A stretch of 36,043 nt of DNA from the NCBI RefSeq assembly GCF_026013415.1, contig NZ_JAPDOK010000014.1:1-36043 (forward strand). Reading direction: 5' to 3'. Within the stretch, counting starts at the first letter, position 1; each line of letters opens with the position of its first letter. Below are positions 23,255 to 31,259 of this stretch, in pieces. The notes beneath the pieces are model-generated. The model was not told the DNA's origin, made no database searches, and was given only the letters and a program-made list of their open reading frames with translations. Position numbers and translations under genes: made by a program. This DNA comes from Sphingomonas caeni. Lineage in GTDB: Bacteria; Pseudomonadota; Alphaproteobacteria; Sphingomonadales; Sphingomonadaceae.

Positions 23255-23871
23255 CACAGCCTCTCGATCTTCTGCACCGCCTCGTCGATGATCGCGGCGA
23301 CCTCGTGCAGGATATCGGCGTCAACGTCCCCGCGGCCCAAACGGTCCTGCAGCGCGGCGCCGAGATTGCTCATCGCGCGGCGGATCGGGCCACCGCTGGT
23401 GCGCGCGCTGCGCGAGCCCAGCTCCGCGAGCCGCGCGAACAGCGCCTCCACCTCTTCCTCGCGCTCGGTCAGATGCGCCTGGCCCGCGGTGGTGATCGCG
23501 AACTGCTTCTTGGCGCCTTCGGTCTTCTGTTCCTCGACGAGGCCCATATCGTCGAGCATCGTCAGCGTCGGATAGACCACGCCGGGGCTGGGCGCATAGG
23601 CGCCGCCCGAACGCTCCTCGATCTCGCGGATCAGGTCGTAGCCGTGGCGCGGTTGCTCCTCGATCAGCTTGAGCAGGATCAGGCGCAGCTCGCTCCCGTC
23701 GAACATCCGCCGCCGCCCGCCGCGGCCGTGATGGTGCGCGTGATGATCGGCCATATGCTCGAAAAAGTGACGGCCCCAGCCGCCCCTGCGGCCGCCCGGG
23801 CCGCACTCCATGCCGTGCTCGCCACGCTCTGCCTGACGACCGCGGCCATGATGATGAAATCCAAATCGCAT
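23254..23871 (-). CDS. PadR family transcriptional regulator with His-rich N-terminus (YqjI/NfeR-like)
   Basis: A 205-aa protein. The first 50 residues are rich in His and Gly ('MRFGFHHHGRGRQ', 'HMADHHAHHHGRGG'). The PadR winged helix follows: 'LRLILLKLIEEQPRHGYDLIREIEERSGGAYAPSPGVVYPTLTML'. A C-terminal dimerisation helix ends the protein. His-rich PadR proteins resemble E. coli YqjI, a nickel-responsive repressor of an iron-reductase gene; metal sensing here is inference. The downstream overlapping DUF2218 gene fits iron or nickel homeostasis. A palindrome at 23908-23919 lies 37 bases upstream of the start and is a likely autoregulatory operator. Confidence 0.9.
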   Translation of the reverse strand: MRFGFHHHGRGRQAERGEHGMECGPGGRRGGWGRHFFEHMADHHAHHHGRGGRRRMFDGSELRLILLKLIEEQPRHGYDLIREIEERSGGAYAPSPGVVYPTLTMLDDMGLVEEQKTEGAKKQFAITTAGQAHLTEREEEVEALFARLAELGSRSARTSGGPIRRAMSNLGAALQDRLGRGDVDADILHEVAAIIDEAVQKIERL

Positions 23872-23907
23872 GTGTAAAATCCTATATTAGCGAGTCTTGA
23901 TGTGTCT

Positions 23908-23919
23908 AAGATATATCTT
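23908..23919. promoter_or_regulatory. Candidate operator AAGATATATCTT upstream of the PadR gene
   Basis: A perfect 12-bp palindrome in an unusually AT-rich stretch. On the minus strand TAATAT (23883-23888) could be the -10 hexamer, and the palindrome would then overlap the -35 region, a good place for autorepression by the PadR protein. The divergent rarA gene starts at 23990 and could share control. Assignment to PadR is inferred from position and symmetry. Confidence 0.5.
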
Positions 23920-23989
23920 GAGTCAGTTTTGACAAGCCCCGACACCCTCACCTTCCTAACTTTCGGTCCAGCCCCTATCTTGACCCCCA

Positions 23990-25312
23990 ATGGCCGACCT
24001 GTTCGCAACCCACGAAAGCCCGCCTCAAAGCGAGGAACCAATCGGCGGCCCCCTCGCCGATCGCCTGCGCCCCCGCGCGCTCGATCAGGTCGTGGGCCAG
24101 GAGCATCTCACCGGCCCCGAGGGCGCGATCGGGCGGATGGTCGCCGCGGGCCGGCTCTCGTCGATCATCCTCTGGGGCCCGCCCGGCACCGGCAAGACCA
24201 CCATCGCCCGCCTCCTCGCCGATGCGGTCGGCCTGCGCTTCGTCGCGATCAGCGCGGTGTTTTCGGGCGTGGCGGACCTCAAAAAGGTCTTCGCCGAGGC
24301 CCGCGAACATGCCCGGATCGGCCGCAAGACCCTGCTCTTCGTGGACGAGATCCACCGCTTCAACCGCTCGCAGCAGGACGGCTTCCTCCCCTTTGTCGAG
24401 GACGGCACCGTCACCCTGGTCGGCGCCACCACCGAAAACCCGTCGTTCGAACTCAACGCCGCGCTCCTCAGCCGCGCCCAGGTCCTGATCCTCCATCGCC
24501 TCGACGCCGCCGCGCTCGGGCAGCTCCTCACCCGCGTCGAGGAGATCGAGGACGCGCCCCTCCCCCTCACCCCCGAGGCGCGCGACGCCCTGATCGCCAG
24601 CGCCGATGGCGATGGCCGTTTCCTGCTCAACCAGGCCGAAACGCTCTTCTCGGTGAACCTCCCCGCGCCGCTCGACCCCGCCGGCCTCTCCGCGCTGCTC
24701 CAGCGCCGCGTCGCGGTCTATGACAAGGACCGCGAGGGGCATTACAACATCATCTCCGCGCTCCATAAATCGGTGCGCGGCAGCGATCCCCAGGCGGCGC
24801 TCTACTATCTCGCCCGGATGCTCACCGCGGGCGAGGAGCCGCTCTATGTGCTGCGCCGCCTCACCCGCATGGCGATCGAGGATATCGGCCTCGCCGACCC
24901 GCAGGCGCTGATCCAGTGCATCGCCGCCAAGGATACCTACGAGTTTCTCGGCTCCCCCGAGGGCGAGCTCGCGATCGTCCAGGCCTGTCTCTATCTCGCC
25001 ACCGCCCCCAAATCGGTCGCCAGCTACAAGGCGATGGGCGCGGCATGGAAATCGGCGCGCGAAACCGGCTCGCTGATGCCCCCGCAAAACATCCTCAACG
25101 CCCCCACCCGGCTGATGAAGGAGATCGGCTACGGCAAGGGCTACACCTATGATCCGGACACGGCGGAGGGCTTCTCCGGCGACAATTACTGGCCCGAGGA
25201 GATGCAGCCCCAGACCTTCTACGTCCCCACCGAAAAGGGGCTGGAGAAGCGCATCGCCGAACGCATGGCCTATTGGGAGGAGTTGCGGCGAGGGAAGCGC
25301 GACTCCCGTTAG
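23990..25312 (+). CDS. rarA: Replication-associated recombination protein A (MgsA/RarA)
   Basis: A 440-aa AAA+ ATPase. 'PLADRLRPRALDQVVGQEHL' is the typical N-terminus; Walker A 'WGPPGTGKTTIARLL', Walker B 'LLFVDEIHRFNRSQQDGFLP' and sensor 1 'LVGATTENPSFELN' follow. The C-terminal half with 'SAFHK'-like 'SALHKSVRGSDPQAALYYLARML' and 'NAPTRLMKEIGYGKGYTYD' is the RarA tetramerisation domain. It acts at stalled replication forks. Its stop overlaps the convergent kinase stop by four bases (25309-25312). Confidence 0.96.
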   Translation: MADLFATHESPPQSEEPIGGPLADRLRPRALDQVVGQEHLTGPEGAIGRMVAAGRLSSIILWGPPGTGKTTIARLLADAVGLRFVAISAVFSGVADLKKVFAEAREHARIGRKTLLFVDEIHRFNRSQQDGFLPFVEDGTVTLVGATTENPSFELNAALLSRAQVLILHRLDAAALGQLLTRVEEIEDAPLPLTPEARDALIASADGDGRFLLNQAETLFSVNLPAPLDPAGLSALLQRRVAVYDKDREGHYNIISALHKSVRGSDPQAALYYLARMLTAGEEPLYVLRRLTRMAIEDIGLADPQALIQCIAAKDTYEFLGSPEGELAIVQACLYLATAPKSVASYKAMGAAWKSARETGSLMPPQNILNAPTRLMKEIGYGKGYTYDPDTAEGFSGDNYWPEEMQPQTFYVPTEKGLEKRIAERMAYWEELRRGKRDSR

Positions 25313-27243
25313 TTCTGCTCGATAATCTCGCGAATCCGGCCGGCGAGCACCTCCATCTGGAATGGCTTGGTCAACACGAACATCCCGTTTTCGAGGCGAC
25401 CCCGGCCGATCACCGCATTTTCGGCATAGCCGGTGATGAAGAGCACCTTGAGGTTCGGCCGGCTCGCGCGCGCCGCGTCGGCGACCTGCCGGCCGTTCAT
25501 TCCGCCCGGCAAACCGACATCGGTGATCAACAGGTCTATTCTCGTGTTCGATTCGAGGATCCGAACGCCCGACGGGCCGTCCGCCGCCTCGATGACGGCA
25601 TAACCCGATTCCCCGAGCACCTCCGCCACCAGCATCCGGACCGTAGGCTCGTCGTCGATGACGAGCACGACCTCCCCGTCTCCGACCGGACCCGACCGCG
25701 CCGCGGACCTGTCCACCTCGTCGGCCGGCGCATCGCCGTCGTACCGCGGCAAATAAAGGCACATCGTGGTGCCCTGCCCAACTTCCGAATAGACCCTGAC
25801 CTGGCCTCCGGACTGGCGCGCGAACCCATAGATCATCGAAAGCCCGAGCCCGGTGCCTTCGCCCAGCGGCTTGGTCGTGAAGAAGGGTTCGAATGCCTTG
25901 GCGATGACATCGGGGGTCATGCCCGTGCCCGTGTCGGTCACGCAAACCGCGACATATTGGCCAACCGGCAGATCCTGCTGCCGCGCCGCGCGCTCGTCGA
26001 GCCATTTGTTGGTGGTCTCGATCGTAAGCTTGCCGCCATCGGGCATCGCGTCGCGGCCATTGATGCAGAGGTTCAGAACGGCGTTTTCGAGCTGGTTGGG
26101 ATCGACCAGCGTCGGCCAAAGGCCGCTTGCGCCGACAACCTCCACGTCCACGCTCGGACCGACGGTGCGGCGAACCAGATCCTCGATACCGCCGAGCAGG
26201 CGATTGACATTGGTCGGCTTGGGGTCGAGCGTCTGGCGGCGCGAGAAGGCCAGCAGGCGGTGCGTCAGCGAGGCGGCGCGCTTGACCGCGCCATGCGCCG
26301 CCATGAAGTATCGGTCGAAGTCGGCGGTACGCCCCTGCGCCCACCGCATCTGCATCATCTCGAGGCTGCCGCTGATGCCGGTCAGGAGATTGTTGAAGTC
26401 GTGCGCCAGTCCTCCGGTGAGCTGACCGACCGCTTCCATTTTCTGTGACTGACGAAGCTGCTCCTCGATCGCGCGCTTCTCGGTCAGATCGCGGGTGACC
26501 TTGGCAAAGCCGATCAGCCGGCCATCGTCGTTGCGGATCGGGTCGATCACCACGCTCGCCCAGAAGCGCGACCCGTCCTTGCGAACCCGCCAGCCTTCGG
26601 CTTCGAACCGCCCTGCGCTCCGGGCGGTTTCGAGCGCGGCCTCCGGGACGCCCGCCATGCGGTCCTCTTCGGAATAGAAGCGCGAGAAATGCTCGCCAAT
26701 GATCTCGTCGGCCACATAGCCCTTGAAGCGCGCCGCCCCCGCGTTCCAGCTACTCACATGTCCGGTCTCGTCCAGCAGGTAGATCGCATAGTCGGTGACG
26801 CCCTGGACGAGCAGGCGGAAGCGCTCCTCGCTCTGGCGAAGCTCTTCATCCGCCGCCCTGCGGTCGGTCAGATCGCGGGTAATCTTGGCGTAGCCCACCA
26901 GATTGCCGGGCGGGTCCCAGATCGGATCGATGACCACATTGGCCCAGAACCGGCTGCCATCCTTGCGCACGCGCCAGCCCTCGGCTTCGAAGCGGCCTTC
27001 GCGTCTGGCGGTCTCCAGCGCGATTCTCGGGATTTCCTGCGCGCGCTCCTCGGGGGTGTAGAAGCGGGAGAAATGCTCGCCGATAATCTCTTCAGGCTCA
27101 TATCCCTTGAAGCGGCGGGCGCCGGGATTCCAGCTCGATACGCGCCCCTCGGTATCGAGCATGTAGATCGCATAGTCGGTGACGCTTTGAACCAGCAGCT
27201 CGAATCGGCTGCCGATAGTTACGGGGTCCTCGAACTCTGTCAT
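25309..27243 (-). CDS. PAS-PAS hybrid sensor histidine kinase with C-terminal receiver
   Basis: A 644-aa soluble protein without membrane helices. Two PAS/PAC modules (about residues 12-130 and 143-260) share near-identical stretches such as 'FEAEGWRVRKDGSRFWA'. HisKA follows with H281 in 'GGLAHDFNNLL', then HATPase with 'NAVLNLCINGRDAMP', 'DTGTGMTPD' and 'GEGTGLGLSMIYGF', and a receiver domain with phospho-acceptor D575 in 'LLITDVGLPGG'. The signal is unknown; no LOV flavin-binding Cys motif is seen. ATG 27243 is preferred over ATG 27276 because an EcfG-like promoter would place the transcript start between them. No separate response regulator is nearby. Confidence 0.9.
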   Translation of the reverse strand: MTEFEDPVTIGSRFELLVQSVTDYAIYMLDTEGRVSSWNPGARRFKGYEPEEIIGEHFSRFYTPEERAQEIPRIALETARREGRFEAEGWRVRKDGSRFWANVVIDPIWDPPGNLVGYAKITRDLTDRRAADEELRQSEERFRLLVQGVTDYAIYLLDETGHVSSWNAGAARFKGYVADEIIGEHFSRFYSEEDRMAGVPEAALETARSAGRFEAEGWRVRKDGSRFWASVVIDPIRNDDGRLIGFAKVTRDLTEKRAIEEQLRQSQKMEAVGQLTGGLAHDFNNLLTGISGSLEMMQMRWAQGRTADFDRYFMAAHGAVKRAASLTHRLLAFSRRQTLDPKPTNVNRLLGGIEDLVRRTVGPSVDVEVVGASGLWPTLVDPNQLENAVLNLCINGRDAMPDGGKLTIETTNKWLDERAARQQDLPVGQYVAVCVTDTGTGMTPDVIAKAFEPFFTTKPLGEGTGLGLSMIYGFARQSGGQVRVYSEVGQGTTMCLYLPRYDGDAPADEVDRSAARSGPVGDGEVVLVIDDEPTVRMLVAEVLGESGYAVIEAADGPSGVRILESNTRIDLLITDVGLPGGMNGRQVADAARASRPNLKVLFITGYAENAVIGRGRLENGMFVLTKPFQMEVLAGRIREIIEQN

Positions 27244-27271
27244 GTGCCCCGCCAAATCGTTGCAAGAACTA

Positions 27272-27296
27272 AACATTAGCCAAGGGCAGGTGTTCC
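27272..27296 (-). promoter_or_regulatory. EcfG-like (general stress response) promoter of the kinase gene
   Basis: On the minus strand GGAAC (27292-27296) is followed, after 16 bases, by TGTT (27272-27275). The alphaproteobacterial EcfG/SigT consensus is GGAAC-N16/17-CGTT, so there is one mismatch. The site lies about 29 bases before ATG 27243, giving a short leader. A single match can arise by chance. Confidence 0.45.
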
Positions 27297-27388
27297 GTCG
27301 GGCTCCTGATGGCAGGTCCTGAAGCGTGGAATGGCATGTTTCCCGACAAGGCTTCCCATGAAGGACCCGCTCTGCTTTCCTCCGCGCG

Positions 27389-28807
27389 ATGATCAGCCTC
27401 CGTCCGACTCGCGCGTTCCTCGCCCTGGCCGCCGCCGCGCTGCTCTCCTGCCCTGCCGCAGCCCAGCAACCCGCGCCCAAGGCCCCGACGACCTGGGCCC
27501 GCAGCATCGCCGCCGGCTACAAGGCGCTCACCTTGTGCGGGGCGATCTTCAACGGCGGGCGGACCCAGGCGCAGGCCGAGGCGCTCGAGCTGACCGGCAT
27601 CTATCCCGAATATGAGGCGATCGTCCCCACCCTGACCGCCACAGTCACCCGCCGGGAGGACAATCCCGCCGTGCCGATGCTGTGGGACGGCCTCGTCACC
27701 GTCCCCTTCGACGAGACCCTCCCCCCGCGCGTCGCGACCTGGACGCCATGGGACGGCTGCACAATCTATCCGCTCACGCCGCCCGAGCAGATTCCGGTGA
27801 TCGTCCGCTCGGGCAACGTGCCCCCGCTCGTCCCCGGCAATCTCGATCAGCGCGACTGGCCGACGGGCGAGAAGGGGATCGTGGTCCGCACGCCGCCCGC
27901 GCTCCAGCCGGTCATCGCGAAGGCATTCGCGGGCGGGTTTTCGGGCCGCACCACCGGGGTGGTCATCGTCCAGAACAACCTCATCATCGGCGAGAGCTAT
28001 GCCGAGGGCTTCGGCCCGCACACCAGCCAGCGCACCTGGTCGGTCGCCAAATCGATGTCGGGCTCGCTGATCGGCATCGCCAGCCGCGAGGGGCTGCTCG
28101 ACGTCAACAAGGCCGGCGTCGTGCGCGCCGACGCGGATCTGCGCGGCACCATCACCATCGACAACCTCCTCCGCATGGCGAGCGGCCTCCACGGCGACAC
28201 CCCCGGCAACCGCACCGACGCGCTCTATTTCGGCGGCGCCACCGTCGACGACGAGGCCGCGATCGCCGGGCTCGATGCGATGCCGGGAACGCGCTTTCGC
28301 TACGCCAATCTCGACATCCTGATCGCGGTCCGGGCGCTCCGCCGCGCGATCCGCGACAATTTCCGCTATGAGGCCTATCCGCGCGCCAAGCTGTTCCAGC
28401 GAATCGGCATGACCCGCACCATCGCCGAGCGCGATTCTGGCGGCAACTTCATCCTGTCGAGCCAGGTCTGGTCGACCGCGCGCGACCTCGCCCGGCTCGG
28501 CATCTTCTGGCTCAATGACGGCGTGTGGAACGGCGACCGCATCCTCCCCCAGGGCTGGATGACCTACATGACCACCCCCAGCGGCCCCCAGCCCGCCACC
28601 GGCCCCGGCTATGGCGCGACCCTGTGGCTGTTCGGGCCTGCGCAGGGGCTTCCCGAGGGCAGCTATGCCGCGCAGGGCAATCGCGGCCAGTTCGTCATGG
28701 TGATCCCCTCGCGCAAGCTCGTGATCGTCCGCCGCGGCGAGGATGCCGGCGGCGCGCCGTTCGACATCGCCAGGTTCAGCGCCGAGGTGCTGAAGGCCGT
28801 GCCATGA
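27389..28807 (+). CDS. Serine hydrolase (beta-lactamase class C / 6-aminohexanoate-dimer hydrolase-like), exported
   Basis: A 472-aa protein. 'RAFLALAAAALLSCPAAAQQ' is a signal peptide, so the enzyme is periplasmic or secreted. The SxxK motif is S218-V-A-K in 'RTWSVAKSMSGSLIGIA', and the Y-x-N motif is near residue 304 in 'FRYANLDIL'. 'NLIIGESYAEGFGPH' and 'ILPQGWMTYMT' match the EstB / 6-aminohexanoate-dimer hydrolase branch of the beta-lactamase family. The substrate (ester, amide or peptide) is unknown. It is divergent from the kinase gene and overlaps the following YjbR-like gene by ATGA. Confidence 0.9.
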   Translation: MISLRPTRAFLALAAAALLSCPAAAQQPAPKAPTTWARSIAAGYKALTLCGAIFNGGRTQAQAEALELTGIYPEYEAIVPTLTATVTRREDNPAVPMLWDGLVTVPFDETLPPRVATWTPWDGCTIYPLTPPEQIPVIVRSGNVPPLVPGNLDQRDWPTGEKGIVVRTPPALQPVIAKAFAGGFSGRTTGVVIVQNNLIIGESYAEGFGPHTSQRTWSVAKSMSGSLIGIASREGLLDVNKAGVVRADADLRGTITIDNLLRMASGLHGDTPGNRTDALYFGGATVDDEAAIAGLDAMPGTRFRYANLDILIAVRALRRAIRDNFRYEAYPRAKLFQRIGMTRTIAERDSGGNFILSSQVWSTARDLARLGIFWLNDGVWNGDRILPQGWMTYMTTPSGPQPATGPGYGATLWLFGPAQGLPEGSYAAQGNRGQFVMVIPSRKLVIVRRGEDAGGAPFDIARFSAEVLKAVP

Positions 28808-29145
28808 AGGACTGGGACGACGTCGTCGCCTTCGCCTGCGCGTTGCCCGAAGTCGTGATGGCATCCTATTACGGAACGATGGTTCCCAAAGTGAACGGCA
28901 AGCCCTTCGTCGCACCCAGTCGCGCGCTGGACAGCTTCTGCCTCTATGTCTCGAAGCCCGAAAAGGCGATCCTGCTCGAAATCGCCCCTGAAAGCTTTTG
29001 GGTGACCGGGCATTTCCTCAACTATCCGGCAGTTCTCGCGCGCTACGATGCGCCGGCGAATGATTTGGTCGAAACCCATATTCGCCGCGCGTGGTGGGAC
29101 CGGCTGTCGCGCGAACAACGCCTCGCCCACGGCGCGCGGCCATGA
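28804..29145 (+). CDS. MmcQ/YjbR family protein, copy 1
   Basis: A 113-aa protein: 'MKDWDDVVAFACALPEVVMA', 'PKVNGKPFVAP', 'FCLYVSKPEKAILLEIAPESFWVTGHFLNYPAVLARYD' and 'IRRAWWDRLS'. This is the MmcQ/YjbR fold (PF04237-like), small cytoplasmic proteins with a CyaY-like shape, often called DNA-binding without firm proof. ATG 28804 overlaps the hydrolase stop; the frame is open far upstream but not homologous. It is followed by a paralogue with a 4-base overlap. Confidence 0.88.
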   Translation: MKDWDDVVAFACALPEVVMASYYGTMVPKVNGKPFVAPSRALDSFCLYVSKPEKAILLEIAPESFWVTGHFLNYPAVLARYDAPANDLVETHIRRAWWDRLSREQRLAHGARP

Positions 29146-29489
29146 GGGATTGGGCCGAGGCGGTGGCCTATGCCTGTTCGCTACCCGAAGTGGTGATGGA
29201 GAGCCACTGGGGCGCGCTCTGCCCCAAGCTCAACGGCAAGGGCCTGTTCGCGCCCGGCCGCGAACCGGGCAGCTTCTGCCTCTACGTCACCAATGCCGAA
29301 AAGGAGGTGCTGCTCGAAACCGATCCGGACACCTTCTGGCAGACCGACCATTATCGGAACTACCCCGCAATCCTCGCCCGCTTCGGCACCGGCGCGCAGG
29401 ATCGGATCGCGCTCTACATCCAGCGCCGCTGGTGGGATCTCGCGAAGAAGCCCCAGCGCATCGCCGCCGGGCTGGAAGAGCGGCCCTGA
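29142..29489 (+). CDS. MmcQ/YjbR family protein, copy 2
   Basis: A 115-aa protein: 'MRDWAEAVAYACSLPEVVME', 'PKLNGKGLFAPGRE', 'FCLYVTNAEKEVLLETDPDTFWQTDHYRNYPAILARFG' and 'IQRRWWDLAKK'. It aligns with copy 1 along its whole length without gaps of note, so the two come from a tandem duplication. It overlaps copy 1 by ATGA and the DUF429 gene by CTGA. The function is unknown; the paired arrangement could allow a heterodimer (inference). Confidence 0.88.
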   Translation: MRDWAEAVAYACSLPEVVMESHWGALCPKLNGKGLFAPGREPGSFCLYVTNAEKEVLLETDPDTFWQTDHYRNYPAILARFGTGAQDRIALYIQRRWWDLAKKPQRIAAGLEERP

Positions 29490-30361
29490 CCGCGCCCACC
29501 CACTTCACCCGCTTCGCCGCGATCGACTGGTCGGGCGCACGCGGCGAGCATCATCCCGGCATCGCCATCGCACTCTGCGAAGCTGGCGACACCGCCCCTG
29601 CGCTGGTCTCCCCGCCGAGCCGCGCCTGGTCGCGCGCCGACGTCCGCGATTGGATGCTCGCCCAGGCGGATACTCCGACGCTGATCGGCCTCGATCTCTC
29701 CCCCGCTTTGCCCTTCGTCGACAAGGGAAGCTATTTCCCCGAATGGCCCGGCTCCCCGGCGGACGCACCCAGCCTCTGGAAACTGATCGACGAATTGAGC
29801 GGCGGCGACCCCCATCACGCCGCGAATATCTTCCTCGATCACCCCGAAGTGGCCCGCCATTTTCGCGTCCAGGGCCGGCCGGCCGGCGATCTGTTCTCGC
29901 CAAGGAACGGCCGGCTGCGCCGCTGCGAGGAGGCCCAACAACCCATGGAACTCGCCCCGTCGAGCTGCATGAAGCTGATCGGTGCCAACCAGGTCGGCAA
30001 ATCGAGCCTCACCGGGATGCGGGTTCTTCATCAACTCGCGCGCCGCATCCCCGTCTGGCCCTTCGATCCGGTCCCGCCCGCGGGCCCGCTGATCGTCGAA
30101 ATCTATACTTCCCTGGCCGCCCGCGACGCCGGTATCCCACGCGGCCGATCCAAAATGCGCGATTCCGGAGCGCTGGACCGGGCGCTCCGCAAACTCGGCG
30201 TCGACGAACCCGCCAAGCTCGACAGCTATGACGATCACGCCACCGACGCGGTCCTCACCGCCGCCTGGCTGCGCAGGAATGCCCGCCGCGCCGATCTCTG
30301 GCATCCGCACGGGATCGGCGATGTTGCCGCCACCGAGGGCTGGACCTTCGGCGTCGCCTGA
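29486..30361 (+). CDS. DUF429-like protein, probable CTG start
   Basis: A protein of 291 aa. 'RFAAIDWSGARGEHHPGIAIALCE' opens an RNase H-like fold with the conserved Asp, 'TLIGLDLSPALPF' gives a second acidic strand, and 'DSYDDHATDAVLTAAWLRR' gives the C-terminal acidic cluster typical of DUF429. Nuclease activity is suggested by the fold only. No ATG, GTG or TTG occurs in frame between the YjbR-like coding region and 'RFAAIDW', whereas CTG 29486 overlaps the previous stop as CTGA, like the ATGA/TTGA/GTGA joins elsewhere here. I therefore assign CTG. tRNA-Thr lies 17 bases downstream. Confidence 0.78.
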   Translation: MTAPTHFTRFAAIDWSGARGEHHPGIAIALCEAGDTAPALVSPPSRAWSRADVRDWMLAQADTPTLIGLDLSPALPFVDKGSYFPEWPGSPADAPSLWKLIDELSGGDPHHAANIFLDHPEVARHFRVQGRPAGDLFSPRNGRLRRCEEAQQPMELAPSSCMKLIGANQVGKSSLTGMRVLHQLARRIPVWPFDPVPPAGPLIVEIYTSLAARDAGIPRGRSKMRDSGALDRALRKLGVDEPAKLDSYDDHATDAVLTAAWLRRNARRADLWHPHGIGDVAATEGWTFGVA

Positions 30362-30378
30362 CGCAAGGAACGCCAGAT

Positions 30379-30454
30379 GCCGGTTTAGCTCAGCTGGTAG
30401 AGCAGCGGTTTTGTAAACCGAAGGTCGCGGGTTCGATTCCTGCAACCGGCACCA
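30379..30454 (+). tRNA. tRNA-Thr, anticodon TGT
   Basis: A complete 76-base cloverleaf: acceptor GCCGGTT/AACCGGC, TA at positions 8-9, D arm GCTC/GAGC, anticodon loop TTTGTAA (anticodon TGT), T arm GCGGG-TTCGATT-CCTGC, discriminator A and encoded CCA. One mismatch (G-A) sits at the top of the anticodon stem. It decodes ACA/ACN threonine codons. Confidence 0.95.
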
Positions 30455-30471
30455 GAATATGGGGGATGCTT

Positions 30472-30768
30472 ATGATGGAAGGCCTGACCAAAGAGAGCTT
30501 CGAGCCGCATATCGGCACGGGCTTCACCATCCATACCGCCGAGCTGGACGAGGTGTTCGTCCTCACCGAGGTGACACCCGGCAAGCCCTCCTATGCGGGC
30601 GGCCGGGAGCCCTTCTCGCTGATGTTCAACGGATCGAGCACCGAGCTGATGTTCCATTCGCAGCTCATCGTCTTCGAGCATCCGGAAATGGGCGGCCTCG
30701 CCATCTTGGTCTCGCCCCTTGGCCGCAACGATGACGGCACCTACCGCTACGAGGCGGTGTTCAACTGA
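30472..30768 (+). CDS. DUF6916 family protein
   Basis: A 98-aa protein: 'MMEGLTKESFEPHIGTGFTI', 'AELDEVFVLTEVTPGK', 'PFSLMFNGSSTEL', 'LIVFEHPEMGGLAILVSPLG' and a final 'DGTYRYEAVFN'. The order of these elements matches DUF6916, a small beta-rich family that I associate with tail-collar gene clusters. GGGGGA at 30461-30466 supports ATG 30472 (or 30475) rather than 30466. Its stop overlaps the stop of the convergent GNAT gene (shared bases 30761-30768), so the two transcripts run into each other. Confidence 0.75.
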   Translation: MMEGLTKESFEPHIGTGFTIHTAELDEVFVLTEVTPGKPSYAGGREPFSLMFNGSSTELMFHSQLIVFEHPEMGGLAILVSPLGRNDDGTYRYEAVFN

Positions 30769-31255
30769 CGAAGAGCGTGCGCACCGCCTGCGGCTGACGC
30801 TCCATCACATAGTCGCCGCCCTCGATCCGGACATCGGCAAAGCCCTTGCGCAGATAGAAATTATGCGCGCGGTTGGTGAGCGAGCAATGGAGCATGATCG
30901 CGCGGCCCACCGAATCCGCTTCCGCGGTCATCTCGTCGAACAGGGCGTCGCCGATGCCCTGTCCGGTGAAGGGCGGCGCCAGCGAGATGTCGATCACCGT
31001 CCAGATGTCGGGCCCGCGCAGCAGGTAGAAGCGGCCGATCGCCTGTCCGCCGCTGGTCACGATGCGGCGATCCGTGTCCGGGAAGAATTTCCGGAAGTGG
31101 AAGTCCTGCAGCTGGAACTGGTTCTCGAGCAGCGCCAGCCGCTGCTCGTCCGTGCCCGCCATCCCCTGAAACAGGGGCCAGCGCGTGGACACGAAAAGAC
31201 GGCGGATGAACCCCAGGTCACCCGCCGTCTCTTTTCGAAGCCGATACTTGACCAA
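30761..31255 (-). CDS. GNAT family N-acetyltransferase
   Basis: A protein of 164 aa: 'YRLRKETAGDLGFIRRLFVSTRW' at the start, then the acetyl-CoA binding motif A region 'DISLAPPFTGQGIGDALFDEM' (Q/RxxGxG/A as 'TGQGIG') and 'NRAHNFYLRKGFADV' (motif B). TTG 31255 is taken as start, four bases after the stop of the upstream collar gene; ATG 31294, inside that gene, is the alternative. Being the last gene of the collar cluster, it may modify a cluster product or a small molecule; the substrate is unknown. Confidence 0.85.
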   Translation of the reverse strand: MVKYRLRKETAGDLGFIRRLFVSTRWPLFQGMAGTDEQRLALLENQFQLQDFHFRKFFPDTDRRIVTSGGQAIGRFYLLRGPDIWTVIDISLAPPFTGQGIGDALFDEMTAEADSVGRAIMLHCSLTNRAHNFYLRKGFADVRIEGGDYVMERQPQAVRTLFVS

Positions 31256-31259
31256 GCAA

